Assembly (NCBI GenBank): GCA_002401695.1
Contig: NVTV01000005.1
Location: 1-64,000, forward strand
Source of the DNA: Alphaproteobacteria bacterium
Lineage (GTDB): Bacteria; Pseudomonadota; Alphaproteobacteria; Micavibrionales; Micavibrionaceae
Direction of reading: 5' to 3'
DNA length: 64,000 nucleotides
In this document: one piece after another, positions 26,676 to 35,276 of the stretch
Layout: each line of letters opens with the position of its first letter
Position numbering within the stretch: position 1 is the stretch's first letter
Program-made: the position numbers and the translations under genes
The notes under the pieces: model-generated
What the model was told of the DNA's origin: nothing
What the model saw: only the letters and a program-made list of their open reading frames with translations
The model's database searches: none

Positions 26676-28302
26676 TCCGTGCGGCCTCCTTTATCAGGTC
26701 GGCTGCTTTTTCGCCGATCATTAGGCTGGATGCATATGTGTTGGCAGAGGGAATTGTCGGCATGATTGAGGCATCTGCAACACGTAGGCCCTGAATGCCA
26801 TAGACGCAAAGTTTGTCATCAACCACAGCTGTCTTGTCTGAGGCGGGTCCCATTCGAGCCGTGCCGACAAGGTGATATCCGGTTGACCCATTCTCTTCGC
26901 AGAATTGGAGCATTTCGTCATCCGTAAAAACATCTGATCCGGGGACAGTCTCGAGATCTAGATATTCTTTTAGTCGGGGCATATGCAGGATTTTGCGAAC
27001 AAATTGCATTCCAGCTACCATCACGGCCTGATCGGTGGGATCTTTAAGGTAGTTTGGTTGAATGAGGGGCGCGTCGGAAATATGCCGTGAAATAGCGCGG
27101 ACATATCCGGTACTTTTGGGACGATGCTGCCATGCGCCGCCTGTTACACCAGGATAGTCGTCAAGCATATAATGCTCGCCTTCTTTGTAACTGCCAGGTG
27201 TAAAAACACATTGCAGGTCAGGCAATTCGAGATCCTTTTGCGATTTACAGAACATATATACTTGTGAGGGCGCGTGAGACAGAATATTTGGCCGCTGTAA
27301 AACCCATTTCATCATTTGGATTGCAAGGCGCGGACCTTTTGCCATTTCATTAAGTGTGACAACACCGCGTTTGGCGCGCATAACTATTCGTGCTGAATAA
27401 TGATCAGCAAGGTTTTCACCCACGCCCGAAAGCTCATGCACACAAGGTACACCAATATTATCCAATAGTGACTTTGGGCCGATGCCAGAAACCTGAAGTA
27501 AGCGTGCTGTATTCACGGTGCCAGAACAAAGAATAACCTCTCTGCGAGCACGGATTTCATGTGTCTTATTCTGCCTTCCACGGATATATTGAACCCCAAC
27601 GACGCGTTTTCCGTCAAACACCAATGAGGTTGCTGTGGCCGAAGTGATGAGTTTTACATTAGACTTTTTTAAGGCAGGGCGCAGAAAGGCCGCTGCGGAG
27701 CTGACGCGAAGGCCGTTCTTGATGGTACGCTGGAAATAACCCACGCCTTCTTGCTGGCCACTGTTATAGTCGGGGTTAAGGGGCATTCCGGCATCTTGTG
27801 CAGCCTTGATAAATTCTTCAGAAACAGGGTGAAACCAATCCATATCTGTCACAGGAATACCTTTGCCGCGTCCCCGAATGCCATCTATGCCATTCCCAAT
27901 GCGATTTTCGGATTTTATAAAATATTTTAGAATATCGTTATAACCCCATCCCTGATTACCCATCTCGGCCCAACGATCAAAGTCACTTGGCAGGCCACGA
28001 TTATAAACCATTCCATTTATTGAACCGCTGCCTCCAACAACTCGTCCTTGGGTCGTATCGATAGAACGTCCCCCGGTGTGTTCAGTTGGCTCCGTTTTAA
28101 ACTGCCAAGTGATTTTCTCCTGTTTGAGCGTTTTAACAAAACCTGCGGGAATATAGATATAGGGCCGAAGGTCGCTTGGCCCGGCTTCCAAGACACAAAC
28201 AGTGACATTTTCTTGCTCAGCCAGGCGTGAGACAACGATGGAGCCGGCGGAACCAGCCCCGATGATTACATAATCAAATTCTTCTAAATTTACTTTACCC
28301 AT
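26668..28302 (-). CDS. GMC-family FAD oxidoreductase
   Basis: 544 residues from the ATG at 28300-28302 (M-G-K-V-N-L-E-E-F-D-Y-V); the open frame extends further upstream but would overlap the CoA-transferase gene. FAD-binding G-A-G-S-A-G near the N-terminus, the GMC signature R-V-V-G-G-S-G-S-I-N-G and the C-terminal catalytic His in Y-H-L-V-G-T-A-R-M-G followed by R-V-A-D-A-S-I-M-P. The group oxidises primary alcohols to aldehydes (choline dehydrogenase-like). With the aldehyde dehydrogenase in the same operon it could convert an alcohol side chain to a carboxylate before or beside the methylaspartate steps. A paralogue lies at 41441-43033. Confidence 0.9.
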   Translation of the reverse strand: MGKVNLEEFDYVIIGAGSAGSIVVSRLAEQENVTVCVLEAGPSDLRPYIYIPAGFVKTLKQEKITWQFKTEPTEHTGGRSIDTTQGRVVGGSGSINGMVYNRGLPSDFDRWAEMGNQGWGYNDILKYFIKSENRIGNGIDGIRGRGKGIPVTDMDWFHPVSEEFIKAAQDAGMPLNPDYNSGQQEGVGYFQRTIKNGLRVSSAAAFLRPALKKSNVKLITSATATSLVFDGKRVVGVQYIRGRQNKTHEIRARREVILCSGTVNTARLLQVSGIGPKSLLDNIGVPCVHELSGVGENLADHYSARIVMRAKRGVVTLNEMAKGPRLAIQMMKWVLQRPNILSHAPSQVYMFCKSQKDLELPDLQCVFTPGSYKEGEHYMLDDYPGVTGGAWQHRPKSTGYVRAISRHISDAPLIQPNYLKDPTDQAVMVAGMQFVRKILHMPRLKEYLDLETVPGSDVFTDDEMLQFCEENGSTGYHLVGTARMGPASDKTAVVDDKLCVYGIQGLRVADASIMPTIPSANTYASSLMIGEKAADLIKEAARNG

Positions 28303-28306
28303 TTTA

Positions 28307-29479
28307 TTATATGTCCTGTGGATCACTGGAATTATTGTAATGAATTTCGGATGTTGGCGTGTCGAACTCTGCTCGAATGGCATCTGAATGTTCACCAATG
28401 CGGGGGACGGGGTTCAAATTTGATTTTGCATTGTCATATATCTGTGGGGGCGCGATGAGAGATACGCTATCGCCATTTACCTCCACCGATGTTGTGCGTA
28501 GATGGGGGTGATTTATCAGAGCGTCGATATCGTTTAAACGGCCATAGGCTAGGCCCGTGGCCTCTAAGGTTTTCATGACTTCCTCTGACGTTAACTTTGA
28601 GAAATGATCTGCAATGATCACATCCAAGGCTACGCGGTTTTCCAGCCGTGCCATATTGTCTTGGAACAACGGATTTCGCGTTAAATCAGGTCTTTCAAGA
28701 AACATGTTACAGAAATCAACCCATTCTCGGTCACTCTGAACCGAGAAAATAATATCAGTTCCGTTTGCACAGTTATAGGACCCATAGGGCGCTAAAGATG
28801 GGTGATGAAGACCGGAACGTGGTGTGGAACGTTGACCATAAGTCCTTTGCAGATAAGGCACATTCATCCAATCAGCAATAGAATCAAACAGGGAGATGTC
28901 AATATTGCACCCTTCGCCCGTACGTTCCCGATGGAACAAAGCTTGTAAAATTGCAGAATGGGCAGTCATACCTGCAGAAATATCACAAACAGAAACACCG
29001 ACCCGTGCCGCACTGTCGGGAGTCCCTGTTATGGAGCATAATCCGGCTTCTGCTTGTACGATGAGATCATAGGCTTTGAGATGGGCATAGTCCCCAGTCT
29101 CCCCAAATCCGGTAATATTACAAGTAATCAGGCGGGGGTTTTCGGCTCTTAGCACCGTGTGCCCTAAGCCCATTTTTTGTAAACTGCCTGGTTTTAGGTT
29201 TTGTAAAAGTACATCGGCCTGTGCAATAATTTTTTTCAAAACAGCAAGGTCGGCATTGTCTTTAAGGTTGAGGCATATTGATTCCTTGCCGCGATTTAAC
29301 CAGACGAAATAAGCACTATTTCCCTTAACCAATGTATCGTATTTTCGTGCAAAATCGCCGTCAGGTCGCTCAATTTTAATCACACGAGCACCGGCATCTG
29401 CAAGACGGGATGAGGCATAAGGGGCTGCAACAGCCTGTTCGATGGCAACAACAGTTATTCCTTCAAGGGGCATATTCAT
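28307..29479 (-). CDS. CaiB/BaiF family CoA transferase
   Basis: 390 residues of class III CoA transferase. The N-terminal V-V-A-I-E-Q-A-V-A-A-P-Y-A-S-S, K-I-E-R-P-D-G-D-F-A-R and the catalytic Asp in K-A-Y-D-L-I-V-Q-A-E-A-G are visible, with G-F-G-E-T-G just before. Such enzymes move CoA between acyl-CoA and a free acid through an aspartyl-CoA intermediate. Its ATG overlaps the stop of the methylaspartate ammonia-lyase gene (ATGA), which makes the ammonia-lyase product, mesaconate or a homologue, the most likely acceptor. This specificity is inferred from context. Confidence 0.9.
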   Translation of the reverse strand: MNMPLEGITVVAIEQAVAAPYASSRLADAGARVIKIERPDGDFARKYDTLVKGNSAYFVWLNRGKESICLNLKDNADLAVLKKIIAQADVLLQNLKPGSLQKMGLGHTVLRAENPRLITCNITGFGETGDYAHLKAYDLIVQAEAGLCSITGTPDSAARVGVSVCDISAGMTAHSAILQALFHRERTGEGCNIDISLFDSIADWMNVPYLQRTYGQRSTPRSGLHHPSLAPYGSYNCANGTDIIFSVQSDREWVDFCNMFLERPDLTRNPLFQDNMARLENRVALDVIIADHFSKLTSEEVMKTLEATGLAYGRLNDIDALINHPHLRTTSVEVNGDSVSLIAPPQIYDNAKSNLNPVPRIGEHSDAIRAEFDTPTSEIHYNNSSDPQDI

Positions 29480-30768
29480 TGGGCGTATTCCTTGGAGGAG
29501 TGTGATACCTTGTCGCGAGAATATTTAAGTGCGGTTAAAAGGCGGCTTTGTTCATTACCAACTATCATCATACCTTCGTCCACACCCATTCCGGGCTTGG
29601 CGAGCATCATGTCCGCCTGGGTGGCAACGGCAATATGAGTAGACACCTGAGCAGAAAGGTCGGTTTCAACACAGCTACCGCCAACATAGGCCCCGACACC
29701 AAATTTTTTGCAATGAAGTACGGCTTCTATGGTATGAACTATGGAGCCGACGTCTGGCATTTTAATTTGAACAATATGGGCGGCATTATGTTCTACGAAG
29801 GCTTGAATATCGTTTAATGTATTGCAATGTTCATCAGCCACAATTCGTGCGGGTGACCCTAAACGCTTTAGGGCCTCTACAATTTTACGATAACCTTCCA
29901 GTTGGGCGTCGGTCGAGCCATAGTCAGCAGGACATTCAATATTAAGGGGATAGGGCGCCAGCTCATCTGAAACTTTTGCGATGAATTCGGCAATATCATT
30001 TGGGTCTTCGCCAATCTCTAGGCCAACCCAACCGTAAAGGTCAAAATGCAGGGTAGGGTTATATTCAGACCCGCCAAATGTTTCAATCCGTGACACGACC
30101 CATTTTGCAAACTCGATAAAAGTTGACCCTTGGGGGCCAAATTTTTCATAAGAATTAATGAGGCCATGTGGTAGGATATCGACTGAGCGCATTATCATCT
30201 TGTCGACATTGACATGACGATTATCACCACTTTGCGCATATAAGGGAACGGATTTAGTGGGGAGGCTTAAAGTGAAACTCTCGCAAATCACCTCTGCCAT
30301 GGATTTTTTAGCGGCGTGAGCGGCTGCCCGTAACAAGGCCTGACTAACACCATATTCAATTGATAGTGGCAGGCGTTTGCCCTTGTCATGGGCGAGTGCC
30401 GTTTTACAAGCTGATAAGAATGAACCAACAGAAAGGCCAATTAATCTGGGAATAAGTGTCGTGCGCGTATTGGCTTCGATATTCTCGACATTAAAGAGGG
30501 GGTCTCGCCCACTGGTACCTGAATATTGGACGCTCATCATATCGCCCCAGACGATAGTTCCATCGCTGAGTATTAAACCGATGCTTAAGGCACCCGCTAA
30601 CATCCTTATGTTTGAGAAACCAGATGTGATCGGGTCTCCCTTATATATAAAACCGTCGCTGTCTACACCGCTACGGATTGCGAGCTGATCATCATAGAAA
30701 AAGGCACCGTTCGCAGGAGCGAGCAACACATCAATAATTTTAATATTGTCTGTGGAATGATGTGACAT
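29476..30768 (-). CDS. Methylaspartate ammonia-lyase
   Basis: 430 residues of the enolase-superfamily MAL family, which removes ammonia from (2S,3S)-3-methylaspartate to give mesaconate. Family landmarks: Y-A-Q-S-G-D-N-R, the acid/base His in D-I-L-P-H-G-L-I-N, the metal ligands D in L-H-F-D-L-Y-G, E in N-I-E-C-P-A and D in V-A-D-E-H-C-N-T, the catalytic Lys in V-Q-I-K-M-P-D-V-G and the C-terminal M-L-A-K-P-G-M-G-V-D-E-G. Length is close to the usual 413. No glutamate mutase genes are seen, so the substrate may be methylaspartate made or imported in another way, or an analogue such as an alkyl- or hydroxy-alkyl-aspartate. Co-translated with the CoA transferase. Confidence 0.92.
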   Translation of the reverse strand: MSHHSTDNIKIIDVLLAPANGAFFYDDQLAIRSGVDSDGFIYKGDPITSGFSNIRMLAGALSIGLILSDGTIVWGDMMSVQYSGTSGRDPLFNVENIEANTRTTLIPRLIGLSVGSFLSACKTALAHDKGKRLPLSIEYGVSQALLRAAAHAAKKSMAEVICESFTLSLPTKSVPLYAQSGDNRHVNVDKMIMRSVDILPHGLINSYEKFGPQGSTFIEFAKWVVSRIETFGGSEYNPTLHFDLYGWVGLEIGEDPNDIAEFIAKVSDELAPYPLNIECPADYGSTDAQLEGYRKIVEALKRLGSPARIVADEHCNTLNDIQAFVEHNAAHIVQIKMPDVGSIVHTIEAVLHCKKFGVGAYVGGSCVETDLSAQVSTHIAVATQADMMLAKPGMGVDEGMMIVGNEQSRLLTALKYSRDKVSHSSKEYAQ

Positions 30769-30775
30769 GTAATTT

Positions 30776-32212
30776 CTAACCTTTATGTAAAAATGTTGTT
30801 GCTGAAGCGTTGTTAACGAGTTTCAAGGTTTGAAATGCGCGGAAGCCTTCTATGCCACCTTCATACCCATAACCACTATCCTTTATGCCGGGATTTATGA
30901 CATCAGCTCTCACTCCCATAAGCATATTGACAGTGACACTACCGGTATGAAGCTGATCGATGACTTTTCGTTGAGTGTCCTCAGATTTTGTAAAAATATA
31001 TGATGCGAGGCCGTAATTGCTCTTATTGGCTTGGGATGTAACTTCTTCGATATTGTCAAAAGCTATTATCGGAATGATGGGGCCAAAGGGTTCTTCTATG
31101 AGGATTAAAGCATCTGAAGGCACATTGCTTATTAGGGTCGGTGGCCAGAAGTACCCCGGCCCTTTCAGGGGGGCCCCACCCAATATTACTGTAGCGCCTT
31201 TCAATATTGCATCATCTGTTAGACGCTGCATGCGGTCAATGGCCCGCTGTCCAATCATGGGACCCATTGTTGTATTTTTATCTTCGCTATTTCCAACAAC
31301 AATCGCTTTGGCAACCTTTTTAAAAGCTGAAACGAAGTCATTATATATGGGACGTTGAACGAAAATTCGACTTGGGGCATTACAACTTTGTCCTGCTGAT
31401 TCAAATTTATATTCGGAAATTAATTCCGCTGTTTTTTGAATATCTGCATCGTCAAATATAATGACAGGAGCGTGACCACCAAGCTCTAGGATGCATGACT
31501 GTAGATTTTTGGCGGCTTGCTCGGCAAGCTGTTTGCCGACCTGAGTAGAGCCGGTAAAGGTAACTGTCCGGACAATCTTAGATGATAGAAGATGTTTCGA
31601 AATCATCGGGGGATGACCGAAGATCAGGCCGACGACCCCGGCGGGTATCCCGGCCTCTTGAAGAGCCTCGATAATCGCGACTGCAGACGCAGGAGATTCT
31701 TCTGCCGCTTTCAGTATGACGGCACAGCCAGCAGCAAGAGCTGGGGCTAGTTTTCGCGCAGATATGACGGCTGGGTAATTCCAGGGCGTAAAGGCAGCGA
31801 CAACGCCAATTGGCTCGGGTAACATGGTGCGGTTTCCGCCCATGATAATTGGAGCACAAAGCTCTGCTGCCATTTCCCCACTCCACCGAAGAGTCTCTAG
31901 TGCTCTGATAAATTCTCCCGAAGCTTCGGCCGCCGATTTTCCCTGCTCATGGCAGGTCGCAATTGCAGCGGTGTCAATCTTACTTTCTAAAATATCTGCG
32001 GCCCGAAGCAACAAAGAACCCCGGACTTTAGGCGGAGTCTGGCGCCAGACTTCGTGGCCTTTTTGCGCTGAGGCTAGGGCAAAATTTAAGTCTTCGGTGT
32101 TTGCGTTAGCCACCCGAGCTGTTATGGTCCCCAGTGCAGGATTGATAATATCAAGCGTTCCGTTCCCCCCTTCGCGCCATTCATTATCAATAAATAATTG
32201 GTATTCTTTCAT
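30776..32212 (-). CDS. NAD(P)-dependent aldehyde dehydrogenase
   Basis: 478 residues, full-length ALDH superfamily. Rossmann segment T-F-T-G-S-T-Q-V-G, general base Glu in L-E-L-G-G-H-A-P and catalytic Cys in G-Q-S-C-N-A-P-S-R, then G-P-I-I-P-I near the cofactor-binding end. Closest in style to succinate-semialdehyde, benzaldehyde or vanillin dehydrogenases, but the substrate is not readable. Seven bases separate it from the methylaspartate ammonia-lyase gene. It pairs functionally with the GMC oxidoreductase of the same operon. Confidence 0.9.
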   Translation of the reverse strand: MKEYQLFIDNEWREGGNGTLDIINPALGTITARVANANTEDLNFALASAQKGHEVWRQTPPKVRGSLLLRAADILESKIDTAAIATCHEQGKSAAEASGEFIRALETLRWSGEMAAELCAPIIMGGNRTMLPEPIGVVAAFTPWNYPAVISARKLAPALAAGCAVILKAAEESPASAVAIIEALQEAGIPAGVVGLIFGHPPMISKHLLSSKIVRTVTFTGSTQVGKQLAEQAAKNLQSCILELGGHAPVIIFDDADIQKTAELISEYKFESAGQSCNAPSRIFVQRPIYNDFVSAFKKVAKAIVVGNSEDKNTTMGPMIGQRAIDRMQRLTDDAILKGATVILGGAPLKGPGYFWPPTLISNVPSDALILIEEPFGPIIPIIAFDNIEEVTSQANKSNYGLASYIFTKSEDTQRKVIDQLHTGSVTVNMLMGVRADVINPGIKDSGYGYEGGIEGFRAFQTLKLVNNASATTFLHKG

Positions 32213-32318
32213 TTTATTTGTGTCCAGTTTAAGCCGTTGTTAAGGCTTGGCAATGACCTATGCATCCCTGATTTTGGCTGAATAAAAGGGGTGTTATAGC
32301 CGCATTTACTTTGGTGCC

Positions 32319-33143
32319 TTAAATGAGGGCAATTAACCGAGCAGGCCCGCCTGTGGCATTTTCAATTTTTGGACTTCCGACAACTAAGGTTGCCCCGATG
32401 GGGGGAACATCGTCGAGATTTGCGACAGCCTCCAAGCCCCAGCGGTTTGAGAGTAGCCATGCGACATGCACAGAAAAATCTATTGAAGGGCCGTAATCTA
32501 GGGAGAGGGTATCAACAGCGATTCCGTTGACGTTTCGTTTATCGCGTAAGAACTCTGCGGCCTCAATTGAAAAGCCTGGAAAATGCAGGCTTCCCTGACT
32601 GTCTTCATTTCTGAATTTGTCTGTGCCGAGGTGGTCTGACCAGCCAGAATTCATAGCGACACAACAATGATCAGGAAGACGGCCATGCACATTTTCCCAG
32701 GCTTCAATATCTGCAATACTAACTTGATAGTCAGAGTTTAAGGCAGCTTGTGTTTTTACATTAATGACCGCAAGAGGGGTGACTAATGTTTCGACGTCGA
32801 TTTCTTCACAACTATTACCTTCTGGTGAGAAATGCGCAGGAGCATCCAAATGTGTTCCAACATGTTCTGTGATGTGCCATTTATACATGAGGTAGCCGTC
32901 ATGCTCTATGGTATAAATTTTTTCCAACTCAACATAATTTTCAGTACCGCCGTAGGTTGGAAATTCTTTGTTGAGTGTGTGAGTTAGGTCAATAGCCTTG
33001 GTAAAATTGCGTGGGGCAGCGGTTGCATCCTCTATAACATTAGCCCCAAGAGTAGCACCAGCAACAACTCCCGCGGCGGTTTCAATGAACTCACGGCGTG
33101 CTATCGCTTTTTGCACGGCTTTATGGCACCCTTCAACACACAT
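32319..33143 (-). CDS. Cyclase-family (PF04199, kynurenine-formamidase-like) hydrolase with Tat-like signal
   Basis: About 274 residues from the ATG at 33141-33143, chosen because AGGAG lies 8 bases upstream; the ATG at 33162-33164 is an in-frame alternative adding seven residues. An A-R-R-E-F-I-E-T-A-A-G-V-V-A-G sequence followed by a hydrophobic, Ala-rich stretch looks like a twin-arginine export signal. The zinc-site motif H-V-G-T-H-L-D-A-P-A-H-F is intact. Family members hydrolyse formamide or lactam bonds (N-formylkynurenine, isatin). First gene of the minus-strand operon and divergent from the Lrp-type regulator, so it probably opens a cyclic or amide precursor outside the cytoplasm and feeds the operon. 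Confidence 0.85.
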   Translation of the reverse strand: MCVEGCHKAVQKAIARREFIETAAGVVAGATLGANVIEDATAAPRNFTKAIDLTHTLNKEFPTYGGTENYVELEKIYTIEHDGYLMYKWHITEHVGTHLDAPAHFSPEGNSCEEIDVETLVTPLAVINVKTQAALNSDYQVSIADIEAWENVHGRLPDHCCVAMNSGWSDHLGTDKFRNEDSQGSLHFPGFSIEAAEFLRDKRNVNGIAVDTLSLDYGPSIDFSVHVAWLLSNRWGLEAVANLDDVPPIGATLVVGSPKIENATGGPARLIALI

Positions 33144-33334
33144 TCCCTGGTCTCCTTGTTTCATAACTGACTGTTTGTGACAAAATATTGCTATTGCATA
33201 TGTTTTGATGATTTATTGTAGCGCTAAGTTCCTAGAATGTTCTTCTGTTTTTTCGTAAAGTCTGCTAATAAACAGATGAATCTTCTGTGATTTCAAATTG
33301 ACACAGAAATATTATTCTGAGAAAATGGGACATA

Positions 33335-33382
33335 TTAATATGAATAATTCTGAACTTGTTAATATGAATAATTCTGAACTTG
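33335..33382. repeat. Perfect 24-bp tandem duplication at the start of the Lrp-type gene
   Basis: The 24 bases starting TTAATATGAATAATTC at 33335-33358 recur exactly at 33359-33382. Each unit contains an in-frame ATG (33340 and 33364), so the regulator has two identical candidate N-termini, M-N-N-S-E-L. Confidence 0.92.
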
Positions 33383-33819
33383 ACCGAATTGACTGGAAAA
33401 TTCTGCAAGAGCTACGAAAAGATGGCCGTATTAGCAACGTAGATCTCGCATCGCGTGTCGGCCTGTCTCAGTCACCTTGCTGGACTAGAGTTAAAAGCCT
33501 GGAAGAAAGGGGTATTATTGTTGGGTATCAGGCAATTGTTAGCCAGAAAGCTTTGGGGCGTCCAGAAACGATGATTGTGCAAGTGACAATGGACCGACAT
33601 AACGATAGCACGATGAGAGATTTTGAAAATCAAGTTAAAGATATCCCAGAAGTCGTTGAGGCATGTGTGGTAGCAGGGGAATTTGATTTTCTTTTAAAAG
33701 TCTCTTTGGAAGATACGAGTAACTTTGAGCAGTTTTTAAGCGAGAAATTATATAAAATACCTAGTGTCAAACAAGTACGCTCCATATTGATGATCAGAGA
33801 TTTATTGAAAGCATCCTAA
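33340..33819 (+). CDS. Lrp/AsnC family transcriptional regulator
   Basis: 159 residues from ATG 33340, which has GGGA nine bases upstream; ATG 33325 and ATG 33364 are alternatives. Helix-turn-helix about 10-60 (D-W-K-I-L-Q-E-L-R-K-D-G-R, then L-S-Q-S-P-C-W-T-R-V-K-S-L-E) and a C-terminal RAM ligand-sensing domain (V-V-E-A-C-V-V-A-G-E-F-D-F-L-L-K-V). Lrp-type proteins sense amino acids and act as oligomers at promoters. Being divergent from the ammonia-lyase operon, it is the likely regulator of that operon, with an amino acid such as the operon substrate as effector (inference). Confidence 0.9.
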   Translation: MNNSELVNMNNSELDRIDWKILQELRKDGRISNVDLASRVGLSQSPCWTRVKSLEERGIIVGYQAIVSQKALGRPETMIVQVTMDRHNDSTMRDFENQVKDIPEVVEACVVAGEFDFLLKVSLEDTSNFEQFLSEKLYKIPSVKQVRSILMIRDLLKAS

Positions 33820-33861
33820 CTCCTTTAATTTTGAGGTTTGGAATAATGAGAAGAAACAGTA

Positions 33862-34227
33862 ATGCAAACCACATCAAATTTTAAGTCAGCCCTTGCCGAG
33901 GTAAAGGATCATTGGTCGCCAAGGGTTGTAGGTCAGGTTAACGATCAATATGTTAAGGTTGCTAAGCTGCTCGGAGAACTGGCATGGCATAAACATGATG
34001 ATGAAGATGAAATGTTTTACATCATCAAAGGCAGCTTGCGTATTGAGTATGAGGATAGTGTAGTAGACCTTACGGAGGGGGACTTCCATATCGTGCCACG
34101 TAATACTATGCATAACCCGGTTGCTGCAGAAGAATGCTGGATTGTTCTTATTGAGCCGGTTGCTACAAAGCATACTGGTGATGTTCAGACCGATCGTACT
34201 AAAAGTCTCGAAGACCAATTGGTCTGA
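33862..34227 (+). CDS. Small cupin-domain protein
   Basis: 121 residues, a single cupin barrel. Metal-site residues are visible in W-H-K-H-D-D-E-D-E-M-F-Y-I-I-K-G (two His and Glu) and in the second motif H-I-V-P-R-N-T-M-H-N-P (His). Family members range from isomerases to binding proteins, so no reaction is assigned. It follows the Lrp gene by about 40 bases and may be cotranscribed with it. Downstream, sequence resembling an IS3-family left end begins within ten bases of its stop. Confidence 0.8.
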   Translation: MQTTSNFKSALAEVKDHWSPRVVGQVNDQYVKVAKLLGELAWHKHDDEDEMFYIIKGSLRIEYEDSVVDLTEGDFHIVPRNTMHNPVAAEECWIVLIEPVATKHTGDVQTDRTKSLEDQLV

Positions 34228-34235
34228 GGTTTTTT

Positions 34236-34323
34236 TGAGAGGTGGTCCCAGAAAATAGGACAGTGTGTTAAGCTTTTATTTTGATCAAGAAAGGATCATT
34301 TGAATGAGTAGAACACGCAAGAA
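34236..34323 (+). mobile_element. Probable 5' remnant of an IS3-family element, cut by IS6
   Basis: GAGGTGGTCCCAGAAAATAGGACAG-like sequence at the left is reminiscent of IS3-type inverted repeats, and 60 bases later AAAGGATCATTTGA precedes ATG 34304 encoding M-S-R-T-R-K-K, a typical start of the IS3 orfA protein. The frame is then lost at 34324 where the IS6-type inverted repeat begins. Identification is by pattern only. Confidence 0.45.
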
Positions 34324-35142
34324 GGCTCTGACACGTTAACTTTCTGAAGCAGCAATATTCCCATTAGAGTTAGAATTAAGCGGCATTGGTTACCAGATTC
34401 CATTCCGTCATTGCGATTGCCCGCAATGTCCGTAATGTTTTCCTTGAAGTTAAATGTCTTTGAGTGTTGAAGAGATTATAGATTGAACCGTAAATTGAGA
34501 GAAACATTTGCGCTGATCTATGGGACTTGAATCGTTGCATCTTTCGCTCTCTCCGTCGGATGGGAACGTGAGAACTCTCCGCTCTGTTATTCAGTCTGTT
34601 TGCCGTATCGTGTAAGTGAGCGATATTGAGATCCTTCAGGGCTGCACTGTAAGATTTTAATTTATCGGTTACAATTTTCGTTGGTAAAGCCCCCTGATGT
34701 TGCAGTAATTTCCGAAGGAGTTTTAGAGCAGCACGTTTGTTTCTGCGCTTCTGAACCAGTACATCCAGAACTTCGCCTTCTCCATCTAAGGCCCGCCAGA
34801 GATACATTGGGTTGCCGCCAATTTTCACGAAAACCTCGTCTAGAAACCATTCTGAATGGGGTTGAGGCCTCCGTTTCTTGATACGCATGGCATATTCTTT
34901 TCCGAACTTATGAGCCCATCAACGAACCGTTTCACTACTTACATCAATTCCGCACTTGGCCAGCAGTTCCTCTACAATCCGGTAGCTCATTGTAAATCGA
35001 AAGTAAAGCCAAATAGCTTGTTTAATGATGTTCGAATGACCCGAAGAGCAGCACGGAGCAGCAAAAATGATGACGGTGATATGATATTGTTTTCATTGGG
35101 GATATATAGCATAGGTTCTGGAAAAGTTTATGTGACAAGCCC
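34324..35142 (-). mobile_element. IS6-family insertion sequence, copy A (degenerate)
   Basis: 819 bp bounded by imperfect inverted ends: GGCTCTGACACGTTAACTTT at 34324 on the plus strand, and GGGCTTGTCACATAAACTTT read inward from 35142 on the minus strand. Length and ends fit IS6. No obvious 8-bp target duplication flanks it. It interrupts an IS3-like remnant on the left. A related element in the same orientation lies at 49439-50260. Confidence 0.8.
34376..35078 (-). pseudogene. IS6-family DDE transposase, copy A (in-frame stop)
   Basis: The C-terminal 170 codons (34376-34888) are intact: E-W-F-L-D-E-V-F-V with the first catalytic Asp, T-D-K-L-K-S-Y with the second Asp, and N-N-R-A-E-S-S-H with the catalytic Glu. 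Upstream codons continue in the same frame (M-S-Y-R-I-V-E-E-L-L-A-K, then S-S-E-T-V-R) but meet a TGA at 34919-34921, just where Arg or Trp is expected, so the protein is broken. Further 5' the family N-terminus M-K-T-I-S-Y-H-R-H lies in a different frame, as in copy B. Probably inactive. Confidence 0.75.
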
Positions 35143-35276
35143 GTTTTGAGAAACTTTCCATGATTAGTCTTAGCGAGTTTTTGTACAAATATTATTTTGC
35201 GCCAACTTGACATATCTTAATTATATTATTAATATATCAGAGAATCATAGTTGAAAATCACTAGAGTGAACGGTTA

